From NCBI RefSeq assembly GCF_902459465.1, contig NC_047072.1:16597776-16661775 (forward strand): a stretch of DNA of 64,000 nucleotides, read 5' to 3'. A program made the position numbers and the translations under genes. This stretch comes from Asterias rubens (Eukaryota > Echinodermata > Asteroidea > Forcipulatida > Asteriidae). The notes under the pieces are model-generated. The model saw nothing but the letters and a program-made list of their open reading frames with translations. It was not told the origin of the DNA and made no database searches. Below, in pieces: positions 32,901 to 44,164 of the stretch (within the stretch, counting starts at the first letter, position 1; each line of letters opens with the position of its first letter).

Positions 32901-35900
32901 AAAGGTTTATTGATAATAATTATTTTGAGTAATTACCAATAGTGTCCACTGCATTTAATGGCGAAGTTATTTCTCGGGATGCTTATACTAACAACTTGTT
33001 TTCAAGTAAGCCTTATTCTTAAAAACTACTTAACTCGTGAAGTGACCACACCACAATCTTCAAAACAAAGGGTAACGATGCAATGACAAGAACGTGGCGA
33101 AAAGAGCACCTCGTGGTAAATTATTCGAGATTTATTCAAGATATTGGTTGCACCAGTTTAGTTTGAGGTATACGGCTTCACAAATTACACCGCAAATGTG
33201 TACTGACCGTTTTCAAACTAAATCAAAAACTGAAAACCACTTAATTAAAAAATATTAATCATGGTGATGTTTGACAGGTTTTTTTGTCATTTGATGTAAA
33301 TTAATACGAGAGTAAACACCAATATCTTAAAGTACTTATGTGTTACTCAATCGGAGTGCTTTATAGTAAACAAAACTCACCTACAGTTCAACCAGTCTAT
33401 TTACTTAGTATTGCTTCATACACAACCAGTACCAGTGAATACGCACGCTTTGTATGATCAGGCGTCGGGTACCAATGTGTTATTAAACCCCAAGTCATTT
33501 ATTAACACGCCTTTGCAATTAAAGCAGTGCAGTTTTGATGAAATGAGTTAATATGGAAGAAGAAAATACTGGGGAGGATATGTCGTTGATTTGATTTGAT
33601 TTGATTTGATTTGAATAATACAATGGATGAGATGCTCAAATTATTATAAGATTACAAAAAAAATCATTACAAATTAGCAATTTTATAAGCCACAATTATT
33701 TAAATTTTCATCAATATGAACGAATAAACCTAACGAAACGATGTATGCAATACCTTTAAGAAACCGAATATTATTATGTCTCCGACGCTAATTTGTTGTC
33801 ATGGTTTTTATATCTATGGCTATGCTTAAAGGGTTTGTGTAATATTGTGACCGGCTCTGCAAAAATGGGTAATAAGGGACAAAAATATTAAGTAAATTGA
33901 GTTACATACACAGCTAAATTGGTGTTATTATAAGCTTTATTTTGGTGCAGGTTTGAACCCTTTGGCATTTTGCGTTCTGAAAATATACTGATGTTTGCAT
34001 ATTCTATTCATATTTTACAATTTAATGAAAGAGCCTTCAGAGATACAGCTCCTGAAACCTAGCAAAATAAGGGAAGTTGGCTAAAATTGATACAAAAACC
34101 TTTGTTTTTTTTCAACTAAGAAAAAAAAATATATATATTTCTGTGAATAGAATATGGAAGTATTTATGCAATAGAAGCCATTAAACCAAGAAAGACAAAA
34201 TGATGATGTGAAAATATTTTTAGGATCTCAACATTGAACTCCTCTTTAAATGTAATTAGCATATGGTCCGGGTTCCGACACAAGACAAAAACGTCAACAA
34301 CGTTACCTTAAACTTAGACGGTTTGAAGATAATGAAAGCTCCCCCTTCAAATATTACTTGCTGAAAAATTAGCAAAACAATTTCACAAAAAATATTTTAG
34401 TATGTTCAACAGATTTACGCGACTCTCCTAAAAACGTTGCTCTATGAGTTTATTTTTTTCCCCTCAAAAACTTGACGACTAATGAAGCTGAAACTTCTAC
34501 AGGTAAATTATATTACATACTTTTTCATTCACTGTGAGTAGGAATTCATGTCAAGGCCGAAAACTTGATTCACAAAAGGTACCAAAACGCTTTAAATTGT
34601 GCAAGAGTATAATACTGCAGAGGTAGCTCGAATACACATTATGAGAACAGCCCAACAATTATTATTACCACGTAGTTAACGGGGTATTTCCGTTGCCATG
34701 TACCACTTTGGACCTTGCTCAATTTAATAAAAAGTAGACATGCCCAAAGTGGCAAATTTCAAATTACTTATAAAATCATCCAAGATGTCTGGTTAAACAA
34801 TGGCGTTGAAACATTTCGTGAAGAGGACATTTAGTTCGCAATTTAAGACAGAGATTTCAAGAGCATCAGTACTTGTTTACGAAATGCTCTTACAAGATTC
34901 AGTGTTTCTTCCAAGACGATTTATTATCCGAGACGACATCAGAATCGTGGTCTTGTAATTACAGACGCGCCTTTACTAAAAACCGACTATGCCCGGTGCG
35001 GTCAATTCCAATCAAGAAAATTAAAAACAAACAACATTTTTGTATTTCCCTGGATAACTTTAAATGGGTTACCGAAATATGAGGTAATTCCAGAAGTCAG
35101 TGGAATTATGTAGGGGGAGATAAAGTCCTTCAGTGGGCAAGAATTGCCGGGTGAATCTTCGTCCTACGCTGAGTAAATAATGAGTGTAGTCAACATTTTA
35201 TCAAGAGTGTCATTAATCAACCAACTAATCTCACAAATTTCATTCGAGATCTAAGAAGTCAAACCATCTCGTCCCCTCTTCAAGATTGTATCCGTAGCTT
35301 CGGAATTCTGAAGATGGTTTATGAATGTGTTATTTTAAAGGTGGGTATCGGGTGATATAATACTGACCTCTGATTCGTCAGACTTGTTGTGTAATTTTAG
35401 GGTTTTGTCTTTCTGATTGGGGGCAATTATTGTTGAAAAATAAAGAAAGAATTTTTACTGCAACTGAATTAAAAAAGCTAACTTTGCCTGGACCCCTTTT
35501 TTTAATTTCTTGTTTATCCTAGGAAATCCGGTCAGTAAGAAAAACTCACTGATCTCCCATGGATCCCAGCTAATAACAATCTACAGAAGTGAACATAAGA
35601 TAAAAAATTAAAAATTTACACAGAAAAACATTTCACATTCATTTAAAAAGCACTAGATCCAAGCACACATACATTTTGAAAACTACAAAAAAACGTTTTT
35701 AAATAGGACGAAGAAATTTAAAGGGGGAAACATACACATCCATTAAAAACACACAACCAAGTACCAAAAAAAACAGATTAACCACAATGGAGTAATAACA
35801 AAAGCCATTAAAATTGGGATTAAGAATGTCAGTAAAAATGGGATAAACTGAGCTGTTTGAGTTGATTTAAAAACCCCTTACCTTCTATTATTTAATCAAA

Positions 35901-38188
35901 TAAACCAATCAAAATTTTAAATAGTTGGTTTTGCCTTGACCTAAACTTAAAGCCATTATACACTTTCGGAACAGAAAAAAAAAAAGTTCACAGATTTACA
36001 AATAACTTACAGGGTTTACAGAAGGTAATGGTGAAAGACTTCTCTTGAATTATTGTTCCATGAAATGCTTTACTTTTTGAGAAAACATTAAAACATATCA
36101 ATTCTCGATAGCGAGAATTACGGATTTATTTTGAACACATGTCATGACACGGCGAAACGTGCGGAAACAAGGTTGGGTTTCCCCGTTATTTTCTCCCGAC
36201 TCCGATAACCGATTGATCCTAAATTTTCACAGGTTTGTTATTTTATATAAAAGTTGTGATACACGAAGTGTGGGCCTTTAGACAATACAGTTTACCGAAA
36301 GTGTCCATGGCTTTAAAAGAAACTCAGAATATTTGTAAGCATAAGTATTATTCTCAACTTTTATTGATGATGTAATAGTTTCTACAGTGATAAAAAAATC
36401 GTGAGTTTACAAGATTTCAATTTTCACTTAAACCACAACTTTCTGTTTGTTTTAAGAATTTTCCTCCCATATCTAAAACTGAAACTTCCTTCAATATCTT
36501 CTCGCCAACGGGTTCATGGCTAATATAGTGATAAACTGCATGAACAGAAATGCTTTCAATAAAGTTTACTATAGAACACATTTTGACAGCAGAAAGTGCA
36601 GTCTCGGTGTTTGGTTCTATTACTCTAAGAATAAAAAACTCTATAACAGAATATTGATGAACACACAAATTGGTCCATAAGTTATGGTTACATCAATCAA
36701 ACTCAATTGTTTCTAGTGACATCCTTGTCTATGGGGCTAACACAAATTGAATTATTGCTTTTATTGAAAGGGCAAATTGATCAGTTTTAACTTAATTATA
36801 CAGTTCGTGTGGTCACCTTCCTTGGTCAAACTCCAATTTACAATCTTTTGTCATCATGTTCAGCATTTGCCGTCATTCTTTCACTGTCGCCAAGACATTA
36901 TGTTATCAAGTTTTCTAGCCAGCAGTTTTCTCGGACGCCGAAAAGGCGGGAAAACTTACACTTTGCTCGATGTATTATTTTGTTAATTGACAGTTTTTCC
37001 CAAGAAATAATCAATCCTTTTTGATCATCATACACTCGGTTAAAAACAAAATAATAATTAGTTAGATATCAACAAACATTTGAAGCAATACAAAAAGAAG
37101 GTGAACAAGATGTAAGAATTATGGCCCCGCGTATATTTTTTATCTTCGAAATAAAATTGTCTGTATATTGCGAAATAATCAATCCGTTACGATAATAAAT
37201 TCGGTTAAAAACAAAAAATACACTAGATTTGAATAAATTTGTAGCAATTAAACAAATAAACTCATTGTAAGAATGTGGATCCATATCAGCCGCGTATCGA
37301 TTTCAGCTTTAAAATTAAGTTATCTTTACAAATTGCGTTATTATCTTCTTTGAAATAGACAGTTAAACGTATTTTTCTTACTGATGACGTTTCAGCTACT
37401 CATCAACTCACATTTGTTATCTTTAAAATTAAATTGTCTATAAATTGCTTTAATATTAATTATGCAAAATAGAAAGTTATGCAATGTTTTTCTTTTATAT
37501 TACGTTGCAGCTTCTTATCAACATTGCGTGGCAGATTCAAAACAAACCGAAACCAGAGGAACAAGTTATTTCTCCAGGAGTTGTAGAAATAATGTGCAAC
37601 ACAAGTGATGCTGAGATGATTGTATCACTAAGTTACAATGTCATACTCGTCCTTCTCTGTAGCGTACATGCATTTATGACCCGCAAAGTACCAACCAACT
37701 ACAACGAGTCTCGCTTCATAAGCCTGAGCGTGTACACCACTGTGGTCATCTGGCTGGCTTTTATACCATGTTACTTTTTACTTCCGGATGCAAAGGTCAA
37801 ACTAGTCGTCATGTCAGTCGCTCTTATCTTCAGTGGCAGCATCACTTTGGTGTTTATGTTCTTCACGAAGCTATACGCAGTGCATTTTGTGGCTGAGGCG
37901 AACGTTCACGCTGCAGGAACGTACAAAGAGAACGGGTCTACAGTCGGGAATGCAAACCTTAATAATCTGAACATTGTTAATAAACTAAACGCTCAGAGTC
38001 GACAGAGGGCGATCATCAGTAATATTTTGAGAGGCAAGACTGCTGTAGCGCCGAGTACCAGTGACAACCAACCAATGGATAATGATGACGATGATAAGGG
38101 GAATACGGCAGAGAGAATTCGCCAGCGATGTTTTCATTCATTGAATGTTCAAGACCAAGCAATGATTCATGTCTCGACGGACCCCTAA
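26501..38188 (+). CDS. Metabotropic glutamate receptor-like class C GPCR (complete, 3 exons)
   Basis: Plasma-membrane receptor predicted to sense L-glutamate or a related amino acid and act through G proteins. Exons 26501-26960, 27646-29330 and 37511-38188 (introns 685 bp and 8,180 bp) join in frame to 940 codons. A signal peptide is followed by the Venus flytrap (about 58-520), NCD3G Cys-rich domain (about 525-580), seven helices (about 590-860) and a tail. By eye alignment to mGluR1, the positions equivalent to S165, T188, D208, Y236 and D318 are kept (EKSV, ATSD, IPPDD, DSYG, GSDGW), so amino-acid binding is plausible. The core is canonical: ELSYIMLSG, SFTLTYAPLLTRANRIYRIF, NYNESRFI, YTTVVIWLAFIP. 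The start could be ATG 26501 or 26558; the latter gives the cleaner signal peptide. Neighbour of another class C receptor but with different intron positions. Confidence 0.9.
27311..27621 (+). mobile_element. Family A MITE in intron 1
   Basis: Starts TTAAAGACCCTGAACACT. Internal CGGCTATCATGAAG, GCATCTGAAAGCACACAAAT and GCAACTTCGATTACCAAT are family blocks. The right end, GTGTCCAGCATGTCTT, is decayed. It ends 25 bases before the exon-2 acceptor. Confidence 0.75.
27646..29330 (+). CDS. mGluR-like receptor exon 2: flytrap, Cys-rich domain, helices 1-4
   Basis: Acceptor TTTGTAG; completes a Gly codon. It reads GIIGSEKSVTTQAAAQ, FATSDDLDD, RMIPPDDLQVKAIIDI, YSGDSYGR and LIGSDGWGM. The Cys-rich domain follows (CSQPCEKGY ... 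CCWKCTPCPE) and helices 1-3, breaking within helix 4 after FVAMQ at donor GTATGT in phase 0. Reading past the donor runs into intron sequence and then stops, confirming the splice. Confidence 0.92.
29425..29590 (-). mobile_element. Family A MITE fragment in intron 2
   Basis: CAGTCTTCTCACTTGCTGTA, CAACCTGTGAAAACTTGAGC, TGAGGTCTCGAAATCAAATT and CTTTCTCGAAAACGATG are internal family blocks. Both termini are gone. Confidence 0.65.
30172..30192 (+). repeat. Poly-G run of 21
   Basis: Uninterrupted 21 G, two bases before the TTAA flank of a MITE. Homopolymers of this length are prone to slippage and assembly error. Confidence 0.9.
30194..30560 (+). mobile_element. Family A MITE in intron 2
   Basis: TTAAAGGCAATGGACACT at left, GATGTCCAGTGCCTTTAA at right, TTAA on both sides. 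Family blocks GAAACGGCTCCCTCTGAAGT and GCATCTGAAAGCACACAAAT are present. Confidence 0.85.
32622..32958 (-). mobile_element. Family A MITE in intron 2
   Basis: AAAGACCCTGGACACTATTG ... ATAGTGTCCACTGCATTTAA. The central palindrome TTTCGAGACCTCAAATTC/ATGTGAGGTCTCGAAATC is well kept. The left TTAA is mutated to CTAA. Confidence 0.8.
33586..33614 (+). repeat. TTTGA pentanucleotide array
   Basis: Five to six perfect TTGAT units in tandem. Confidence 0.85.
35947..36316 (+). mobile_element. Diverged family A-type MITE in intron 2
   Basis: TTAAAGCCATTATACACTTT at left and AAAGTGTCCATGGCTTTAA at right, flanked by TTAA. Only the right half (CGACTCCGATAACCGATTGA, TTTTCACAGGTTTGTTATTT) matches family A closely, so this is a sub-family. 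Confidence 0.7.
37000..37480 (+). repeat. AT-rich tandem blocks with a duplicated splice-acceptor context
   Basis: GAAATAATCAATCC and CTCGGTTAAAAACAAAATAA occur near 37004 and again near 37170. A GTTATCTTTAAAATTAAATTGTCTATAAATTGC-type block appears three times in diverged form (quoted parts near 37140, 37310 and 37415). At 37388-37410 the sequence CGTTTCAGCTACTCATCAAC mimics the true acceptor CGTTGCAGCTTCTTATCAAC at 37503-37522, 115 bp downstream. Confidence 0.6.
37511..38188 (+). CDS. mGluR-like receptor exon 3: helices 4-7 and C-tail
   Basis: Acceptor TTACGTTGCAG, phase 0. Begins LLINIAWQIQNKPKPEEQ (end of helix 4), then helix 5 (SLSYNVILVLLC), KVPTNYNESRFISLSVY (the loop and helix 6 motif of glutamate receptors), helix 7 and FTKLYAVHF. 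The tail of about 80 residues has an Asn-rich part and an acidic DNDDDDKG stretch, ending HVSTDP and TAA. A family member's usual Homer-binding PPxxF motif is not seen. Confidence 0.92.
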   Translation, partial: LLINIAWQIQNKPKPEEQVISPGVVEIMCNTSDAEMIVSLSYNVILVLLCSVHAFMTRKVPTNYNESRFISLSVYTTVVIWLAFIPCYFLLPDAKVKLVVMSVALIFSGSITLVFMFFTKLYAVHFVAEANVHAAGTYKENGSTVGNANLNNLNIVNKLNAQSRQRAIISNILRGKTAVAPSTSDNQPMDNDDDDKGNTAERIRQRCFHSLNVQDQAMIHVSTDP

Positions 38189-38580
38189 GAAAAATCTTTA
38201 AAATTTCAATTTAACTTTTAGCAAAATATTATGAATATTTTCAGCACGAGTAATTCTGTTTTTAATGGTGTGAATATGTAATTAAATATTACGAATATTT
38301 AATAAGATAGAAACTGGGTTTCCCTTCTTCAGAACTAGAAATCAATTAAGCTGCCCAAAATGGAGGCAGTCCAAGCTACTTAATGGACCCCTGATCAACT
38401 TTTCAACTTAACTTTAACACTTATTTGCATAAATATTTATAGCACGAATCTGTGATTGAATAAATGAATATGTAATTAAATATCCTGAATATTTGATTTG
38501 ACAGAGACTGGGCTTCCTTTCCCCAGAAAGGAATTGAGTTACCCAATGTGGAACAGTTCAAGAAGGCAACCCACGCCAAT
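38178..38580 (+). repeat. Tandem duplication spanning the receptor stop codon and 3' UTR
   Basis: GGACCCCTAAGAAA at the stop codon is echoed by GGACCCCTGATCAA at about 38384. Matching AACTTTA/AACTTTTA, AATATGTAATTAAATAT, GAATATTTAATAAGATAGAA and TCAGAACTAG blocks follow in each ~200-bp unit. AATAAA candidates are at 38459 and 38686. Confidence 0.65.
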
Positions 38581-38689
38581 AGTAAAATATTTGTGTTTAC
38601 TTGCACCGTTATCAATCGGCACTTGGCATGTAACGATAGCGCAATGATAGCGCAATAAGTGTCAACTGTTGTGTATATTTATGTAAATA

Positions 38690-41600
38690 AAATAATTTAA
38701 ACAAACTTAGCACCGAATGTTCACAGTAACCATAGCAATAAATTAATAGTTCTCAATAATTAATTTTCCCGACGTGCTTGATCATGCTAATCAATCTAAT
38801 CAAATACTGTGACACTCTTAACGACTCAAAGATTTGTTCATTACGATGTGTTTGTACACAGTGCGATAAGACAATTAATGGGATAGTGCTTCAAAACTCA
38901 ACTAGTATTAAACATACAAAATATAGGTTATTAAGCATTCGACGGAAGAGGGCGCTAGACCTTTACAACACGCTTCAAACTGACAATGATTTTAATTTTA
39001 AGTAGTAATGAGTTGTGATATTATTTATAATCTTTTGCATACGTTGTATTATGATTTGTTTTGTTGCTAATTTTTTTTGTTACTGCATCGTACTGGCATA
39101 TCTATTCATTATGAAATGAACCGAGATATGAATATTTTACTTGAAAATTTAAGAAATTAGTGGGATACTAGTTGTAGCAATGGTATCTGTAGGGTATTCT
39201 GGCTGGAAATGTTAATTTGCTAAGCAAGATTATTTGGTGCTAAGCAATGTTATTTTGTTCTAAGGAAGTTTTTTGTGCTTACAATGCTTTTTGAAGTTGT
39301 GCCCTGACCAATTTGTTTTCCTAGGATCTAAAACAAAATTAAAACAAACATAAACTGAAACCTACAATCAAATGAATATTTAAGCTGGGTTGTTTAGGTG
39401 TTTGACGGATAGTCAGCACAAAACATTTATATTAAGATTGTCACAGTATGGGATCACGAGTCCATAGCGAGACGGTTTTATGGGATTGGCAAGGCGACCC
39501 TACCCAATCACTCTCAAGACTGGACGATAATTATGTACATTTTGATAGGGCCCTTTCACAAAACCAAAATGTCCAGTGCCTTTAAACATCTTCAATGAAA
39601 CTATCATCCAAGGTATTCAATGGGGTTCTTCGCTAAAAGCTATAAACAATAATTATTATACTTCCTCACAATCAGCAATAATCAATGAAGATGTATAATA
39701 TTTCTCCATCAACTGACCTCCGCTATATTACATCCCCCAGGATTAAATACGATTACAAATGGTACTTTAAATGGTAATACTGAAATCCATTTAAGTTTAA
39801 GTTTTCTAACCTTGTGTCGAAGTCGTGGTCCCAACCTCCGTCATTATTATCTATCCATGTTTCAACGTTGTAGACTGGTGACACCATCTCGCCTATCCTC
39901 CTCTAGCAATGTGATCCATACGACAACAAACAGCGAATAACACTTAATAACACATTCCACACGTTCACCTCGGAGTCTCTTTAGTTTTCAATCATAAAAC
40001 TCCATCAAAGCTGGCCTATTTATCCAATGCACCCCTCATCAATGGGTGGTTCGCCTCCCTACCATGGTCAAGCACATAATTCTGCATTTGTGTTTCTTGG
40101 TTGACAAGCTCCACAAACAGAAGTTCTTGGTTTTTGGTTGAAATGTTCCAAAGATAGTACCTAATCCAACATTCTTGTTTCATGGTTGAAAATCTGCCGA
40201 CAGAGTAAAGACTAGAAAGCATTCTGTGCAGTGGTGTGATACATTCAACATTATGAGTTGCCAATGGTTGGATGTTCGCTTCGTGGTCCCGTTTTTGACT
40301 GAGTTTTATGTCTTGTATTCAACTAGGTCTAGACTTGTAAATAAATTGTCTTCAAGCAAGATGTAGCCCTGCCATGCTGTATTCCTTACGCGTGTATGTA
40401 TACAGAATGACTTAACAGTGTATGAATGGGCTCGACACAATCGGACAAAGGGAACAATGCAATGCTTTTGTTATAAGCATTCCTGGATTAATTATGCAAG
40501 TCCTAATCAGGTTTCCAACCGCAGAATGCGTTTTTCAAAACGCATTGGAACGAGACTGTTGGCCTTTTTTATTTATAGATAATAGCGGACTATACAGAGT
40601 GTAGCTGTTTTGGGCTATCCTCGGCAATTCCTGTACATGTGTGCTAAGCTCAGAAGGAACTGCATATTTAGCGCTTATGTTGCCCTTGCAATTGAATAAT
40701 AATTAATTATTATTTCAATCTCATTAAAAAATTCTTTCCACTGGCTGAAAAAAACCCTCGTCTTTTGAATTATAAATCTACCCCTGTGGGAAATCAAAAC
40801 CCAAAACGAGAAGAGCAACACGTGACATCTCAGTGAATCATGAAAAAGTGGGGTTTTTATTATTAATACTTAGAGTTTATTGTGGTCCAAACAAGAGTAT
40901 TTGTATAAGTAAATTTAATTTTAATGAGTCACGTGAAATCTACAATAGCCGGTGATTAGTTTTAAATTAGGCTTTATTATTGTGACCTTATTGCAATATT
41001 TTCTAATCATCAGTGGTTGCCTCTTTTAAACAGGTTGAAGGTTTTTAAGAATGTTTACCCCCTGTGTTACAATTCTGTTTCTTATTTTTTAACTTGTCCA
41101 TTACTAAACGCAATGTTCAGCGCCCTTCCTAGAGCATGTCAGCATGATTAAGGCGGTATAAAAGTGTAGGTATTATTACTATTATTATGAAGCTTTTGTG
41201 TTTTCTCTTCGGAAATCCATTATCTCCAATTGTATGTAAATTATTGATTTCCCTCACGACATAGATTGGAGAGATTATAGTAGTAAAATGCAGAATGACC
41301 ATAACTAGGAGCTGTGTTCAACTCTGTTTCTTGCTATCTCCATTTCACGTCAAGGTTGTTACCGATCTACATTTGTGATTTACATTTATTTTAAAAATGT
41401 TTTTAGTGTATGCAATTAAAGAACAACCCCGTCAGTTTGTTGTGGACATGGGGGGGGGGGGGAAACAATGGCTGAGTCCAGTATGTAAGTGTTGGTGTTA
41501 TTCATGCTACTCTCACACTAAACTGGATAGTAATTGACAATGGAACAAGTATTTTTTTGGTTTCGTTTTTCACTTTTTGATTTACTTAACCTGATTTTAT

Positions 41601-42575
41601 TTGACAGTCAGACAGGCGCTAATTTCAATCTTCAACGCTAGCTTTGAAAGGAGTGGAATACCAGGCACTTTAAATGTCAGATGCAATTACAAAGTATGTG
41701 AGGCGGACATTGTAAAGCGGCGTGCGTTTGAGTGTCAACGGATTGGAACTTATACTTGTTAAAAGAGCATTACAGATTACAATTTTTGTTAACAAAACAG
41801 TTGGTGGTAGTGTAAGCACTTGATGTAATCCACCATATACATAAACTGACAAATCTGTAGAAGTTTAAGACCGAAATACCATCTAGGTCACGGGAGAATA
41901 GTGAAAAACCGATTACACTTGACATTATTGACTTAAAAAAAAAATAAAAAGGATAAAATGCCAACTGAGTAATAAACTTAATATAATACGGGAAATTAGT
42001 TTTTTTTTATATTTCTCATTCTAAGGGACGTTTTCTACTGAAATCGTCATTAGACTGTGTAATTTGTTGTTACATATGTGATCTATACGAGTTTTTTCAC
42101 ACAAACTCTATAATTATTTTGAGTAATTAACAATGTTCACTGCCTTTAATAATATCCTTTTGAGATATCGCCGAAAATTCCATGCGATTAAGTCCACGCG
42201 GGAAGAATTATCTCTAATATAAATACACAATATGAGAAGCGTTACTACTGAAACGTTTCCCAGGTTTAAAGTTTTTTTTTTTTTTGAGAAATGTTTCTCA
42301 AAATGTTTTTTTTTTTACAATCGAAAGCTGATGTAGGCTTCTGACAAAAAGTTGTTACTGTCATTCATTTAAAGAGTGACTATAACGAAAGTAAACCTTC
42401 TAACTGACCAAACGCCAGAGGCAGAAGATCAGGTTAACAATGAACATGCCTGCTAACAGCAAGCTTGTATTAACGGTTTTGAACTCTGTCAATATAACCA
42501 ATTATAGATGGATCAATAATTAGGGTGTGTATATAAACGGCTTACACGCACCTGTTGCGTGACACAGTTACACGG
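38690..42575. other. Intergenic with scattered repeats
   Basis: No gene recognised. It includes a decayed GCTAAGCAAG-type repeat (about 39215-39290, related to 50148-50359), a family A right end near 39560-39585, a LINE-like tail near 41140-41180 (GGCGGTATAAAAGTG), a 12-G run near 41450, family C inverted (41735-41930) and a family A right end near 42115-42150. Confidence 0.45.
41735..41930 (-). repeat. Repeat family C
   Basis: The inverse of 12780-12950: AAACAGTTGGTGGTAGTGTA, AGCACTTGATGTAATCCACC, CATAAACTGACAAATCTGTA and GAAGTTTAAGACCG. Confidence 0.55.
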
Positions 42576-42938
42576 TTAAAGACACGGGACACCTTTGGTA
42601 ATTGTCAAAAACCAGTTGTATCCCAACTCATGAATACAATAACAAATCTCGGAAAATGTAGACTCAATTGGTCATCGAAGTTGCAAGGGAACAATGAAAA
42701 GAACAATACCTTTGTTACAAAAATGTGCTTTCAGATGCCTAGTTTGAGGCTTCAGGCCTGAAGTCTTTTAATATTTAAGTGAGAAATTACCTCCTCCTAA
42801 AAAACTACGTTACTTCAGAGGGAGCCGTTTCTCATTATAGTTTATGCTATCAACAGCTCTCCGTTGCTCGTTACCGAAGTAAGTTTTTATGCTTACATTT
42901 ATTTTGAGAAATTAACAATAGTATCCAAGTGCCTTTAA
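42576..42938 (-). mobile_element. Family A MITE
   Basis: TTAAAGACACGGGACACCTT ... ATCCAAGTGCCTTTAA, TTAA on both sides, with AGAGGGAGCCGTTTCTC and the GGCTTCAGGCCTGAAG palindrome inside. Confidence 0.8.
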
Positions 42939-43169
42939 TGTCAGAATACTTGAAATCATGAATTTGACATCAACCTGCATACAAAGTGAATACCAGTCGA
43001 TTGACTTCAATGTCAACTATGATCACCACCTAATTAAAAATTCAACTTTCTAACACATCAATTATTGTTTTTATAAGGACGTTCAAAACAAATATGAAAT
43101 GAAGAGAATATAACTGACCTGCCTGCATGATTCTATTATTATTATTATTATTATTTTTTACGCAAGTCG

Positions 43170-43325
43170 CCAGACACACAAGGTTTAAAGCCACTTCAGG
43201 GTTTGGGGTACAATCAACTGTTTTCCAGGGGCCGTTGCCACCTACTCTTGGGCTGAAACAGGGTTACCCCATATACAGTCCATACGGATGTAGGCTTGGG
43301 TATCATCAGTACAAAGCCTGGCTGG
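43170..43325 (+). repeat. Dispersed repeat family E
   Basis: GGGCCGTTGCCACCTACTCT, TGGGCTGAAACAGGGTTACC, TAGGCTTGGGTATCATC and GCCTGGCTGGTA parallel 16940-17080. A long open frame crosses it by chance. Confidence 0.5.
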
Positions 43326-44164
43326 TAATAATGTTGCTAGTCTGTAGGCGGTACATGCCTTCTTTGATTTTACCGATAATTGCTTTTTGGTTTCTGTTGT
43401 CTCCCTCCCTGTGTGTGGTGATTAACAAAGACCTTGTGGGGACTAACTCGTCCTTTGTAGATAATTGGTCGGTTGATTATTCCTGGAACCCACGTAAGAA
43501 TTGATCCATGAGGTGTAATTCAACTCAATGTTACTAACATCATAGTATTATTACATATTTCCTTTAATAAATCAAGCCTCTATATGCCAGTGTACTTTAT
43601 TGGAACAATCTAATTTACAATTAAAAATCATGAAACAGTTTTGGGTTATAATGAAGCAGAGACATGCAACAGTCATAGGGTTGTTCCCAACTACACGTTG
43701 TAGACGAGAATGTCCATAACCAATCAAGGCAAGACATCATAATAGGCTTAAAGGGCTGGAACGGTGGATCTCATTCGGAGAGTTATCGAGTCGACTAAAG
43801 CAAGGAAAAACATCCATTTCTGTTTATTCGACACAATTGTTTTACGGTGCAGCTCAAACATAGGTCAATACAAACTTAAATCAGTAGTGGCTTTAACGGA
43901 TACGTCTTGAGTCACCCACCCAGGTTATGTTACATCCAATTATAGTCTCCATGGCTACAGCTGCGGATTTGGCTACCACCTTACAACGTTGACGAATGGG
44001 ACTAATCATCTATCTGACCTTTAGCCACAGCCACACTTTGGTCACTGGCTCGACTCTTTATTTCAACAGACACGATGGATAGGATTTGATGAAACTTTGC
44101 ATGGTGAATATACGATGCTTGCGGTTACACCGTGTAATGATAATCTCTTAATGAGTTTTAGGTG

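Larger units (their letters stand above)
29331..37510 (+). other. Intron 2 of the mGluR-like gene
   Basis: 8,180 bp. It holds family A MITE fragments or copies (about 29425-29590, 30194-30560, 32622-32958, 35947-36316), a 21-base G run (30172-30192), a TTTGA pentanucleotide array (33586-33614), a short family C echo near 34490, and AT-rich tandem blocks near the acceptor (37000-37480). No coding sequence of its own is seen on either strand. Confidence 0.75.

Noticed and set aside
36120-36180. CGAAACGTGCGG as another hammerhead core
   Set aside because: No CTGANGA upstream at a suitable distance and no TCTC/GAGA stem; it lies within a family A-type MITE.
43127-43504. 125-codon frame with a hydrophobic start, looking like a secreted protein
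   Set aside because: It overlaps dispersed repeat E; the hydrophobic start comes from an ATT microsatellite, and there is no family resemblance.
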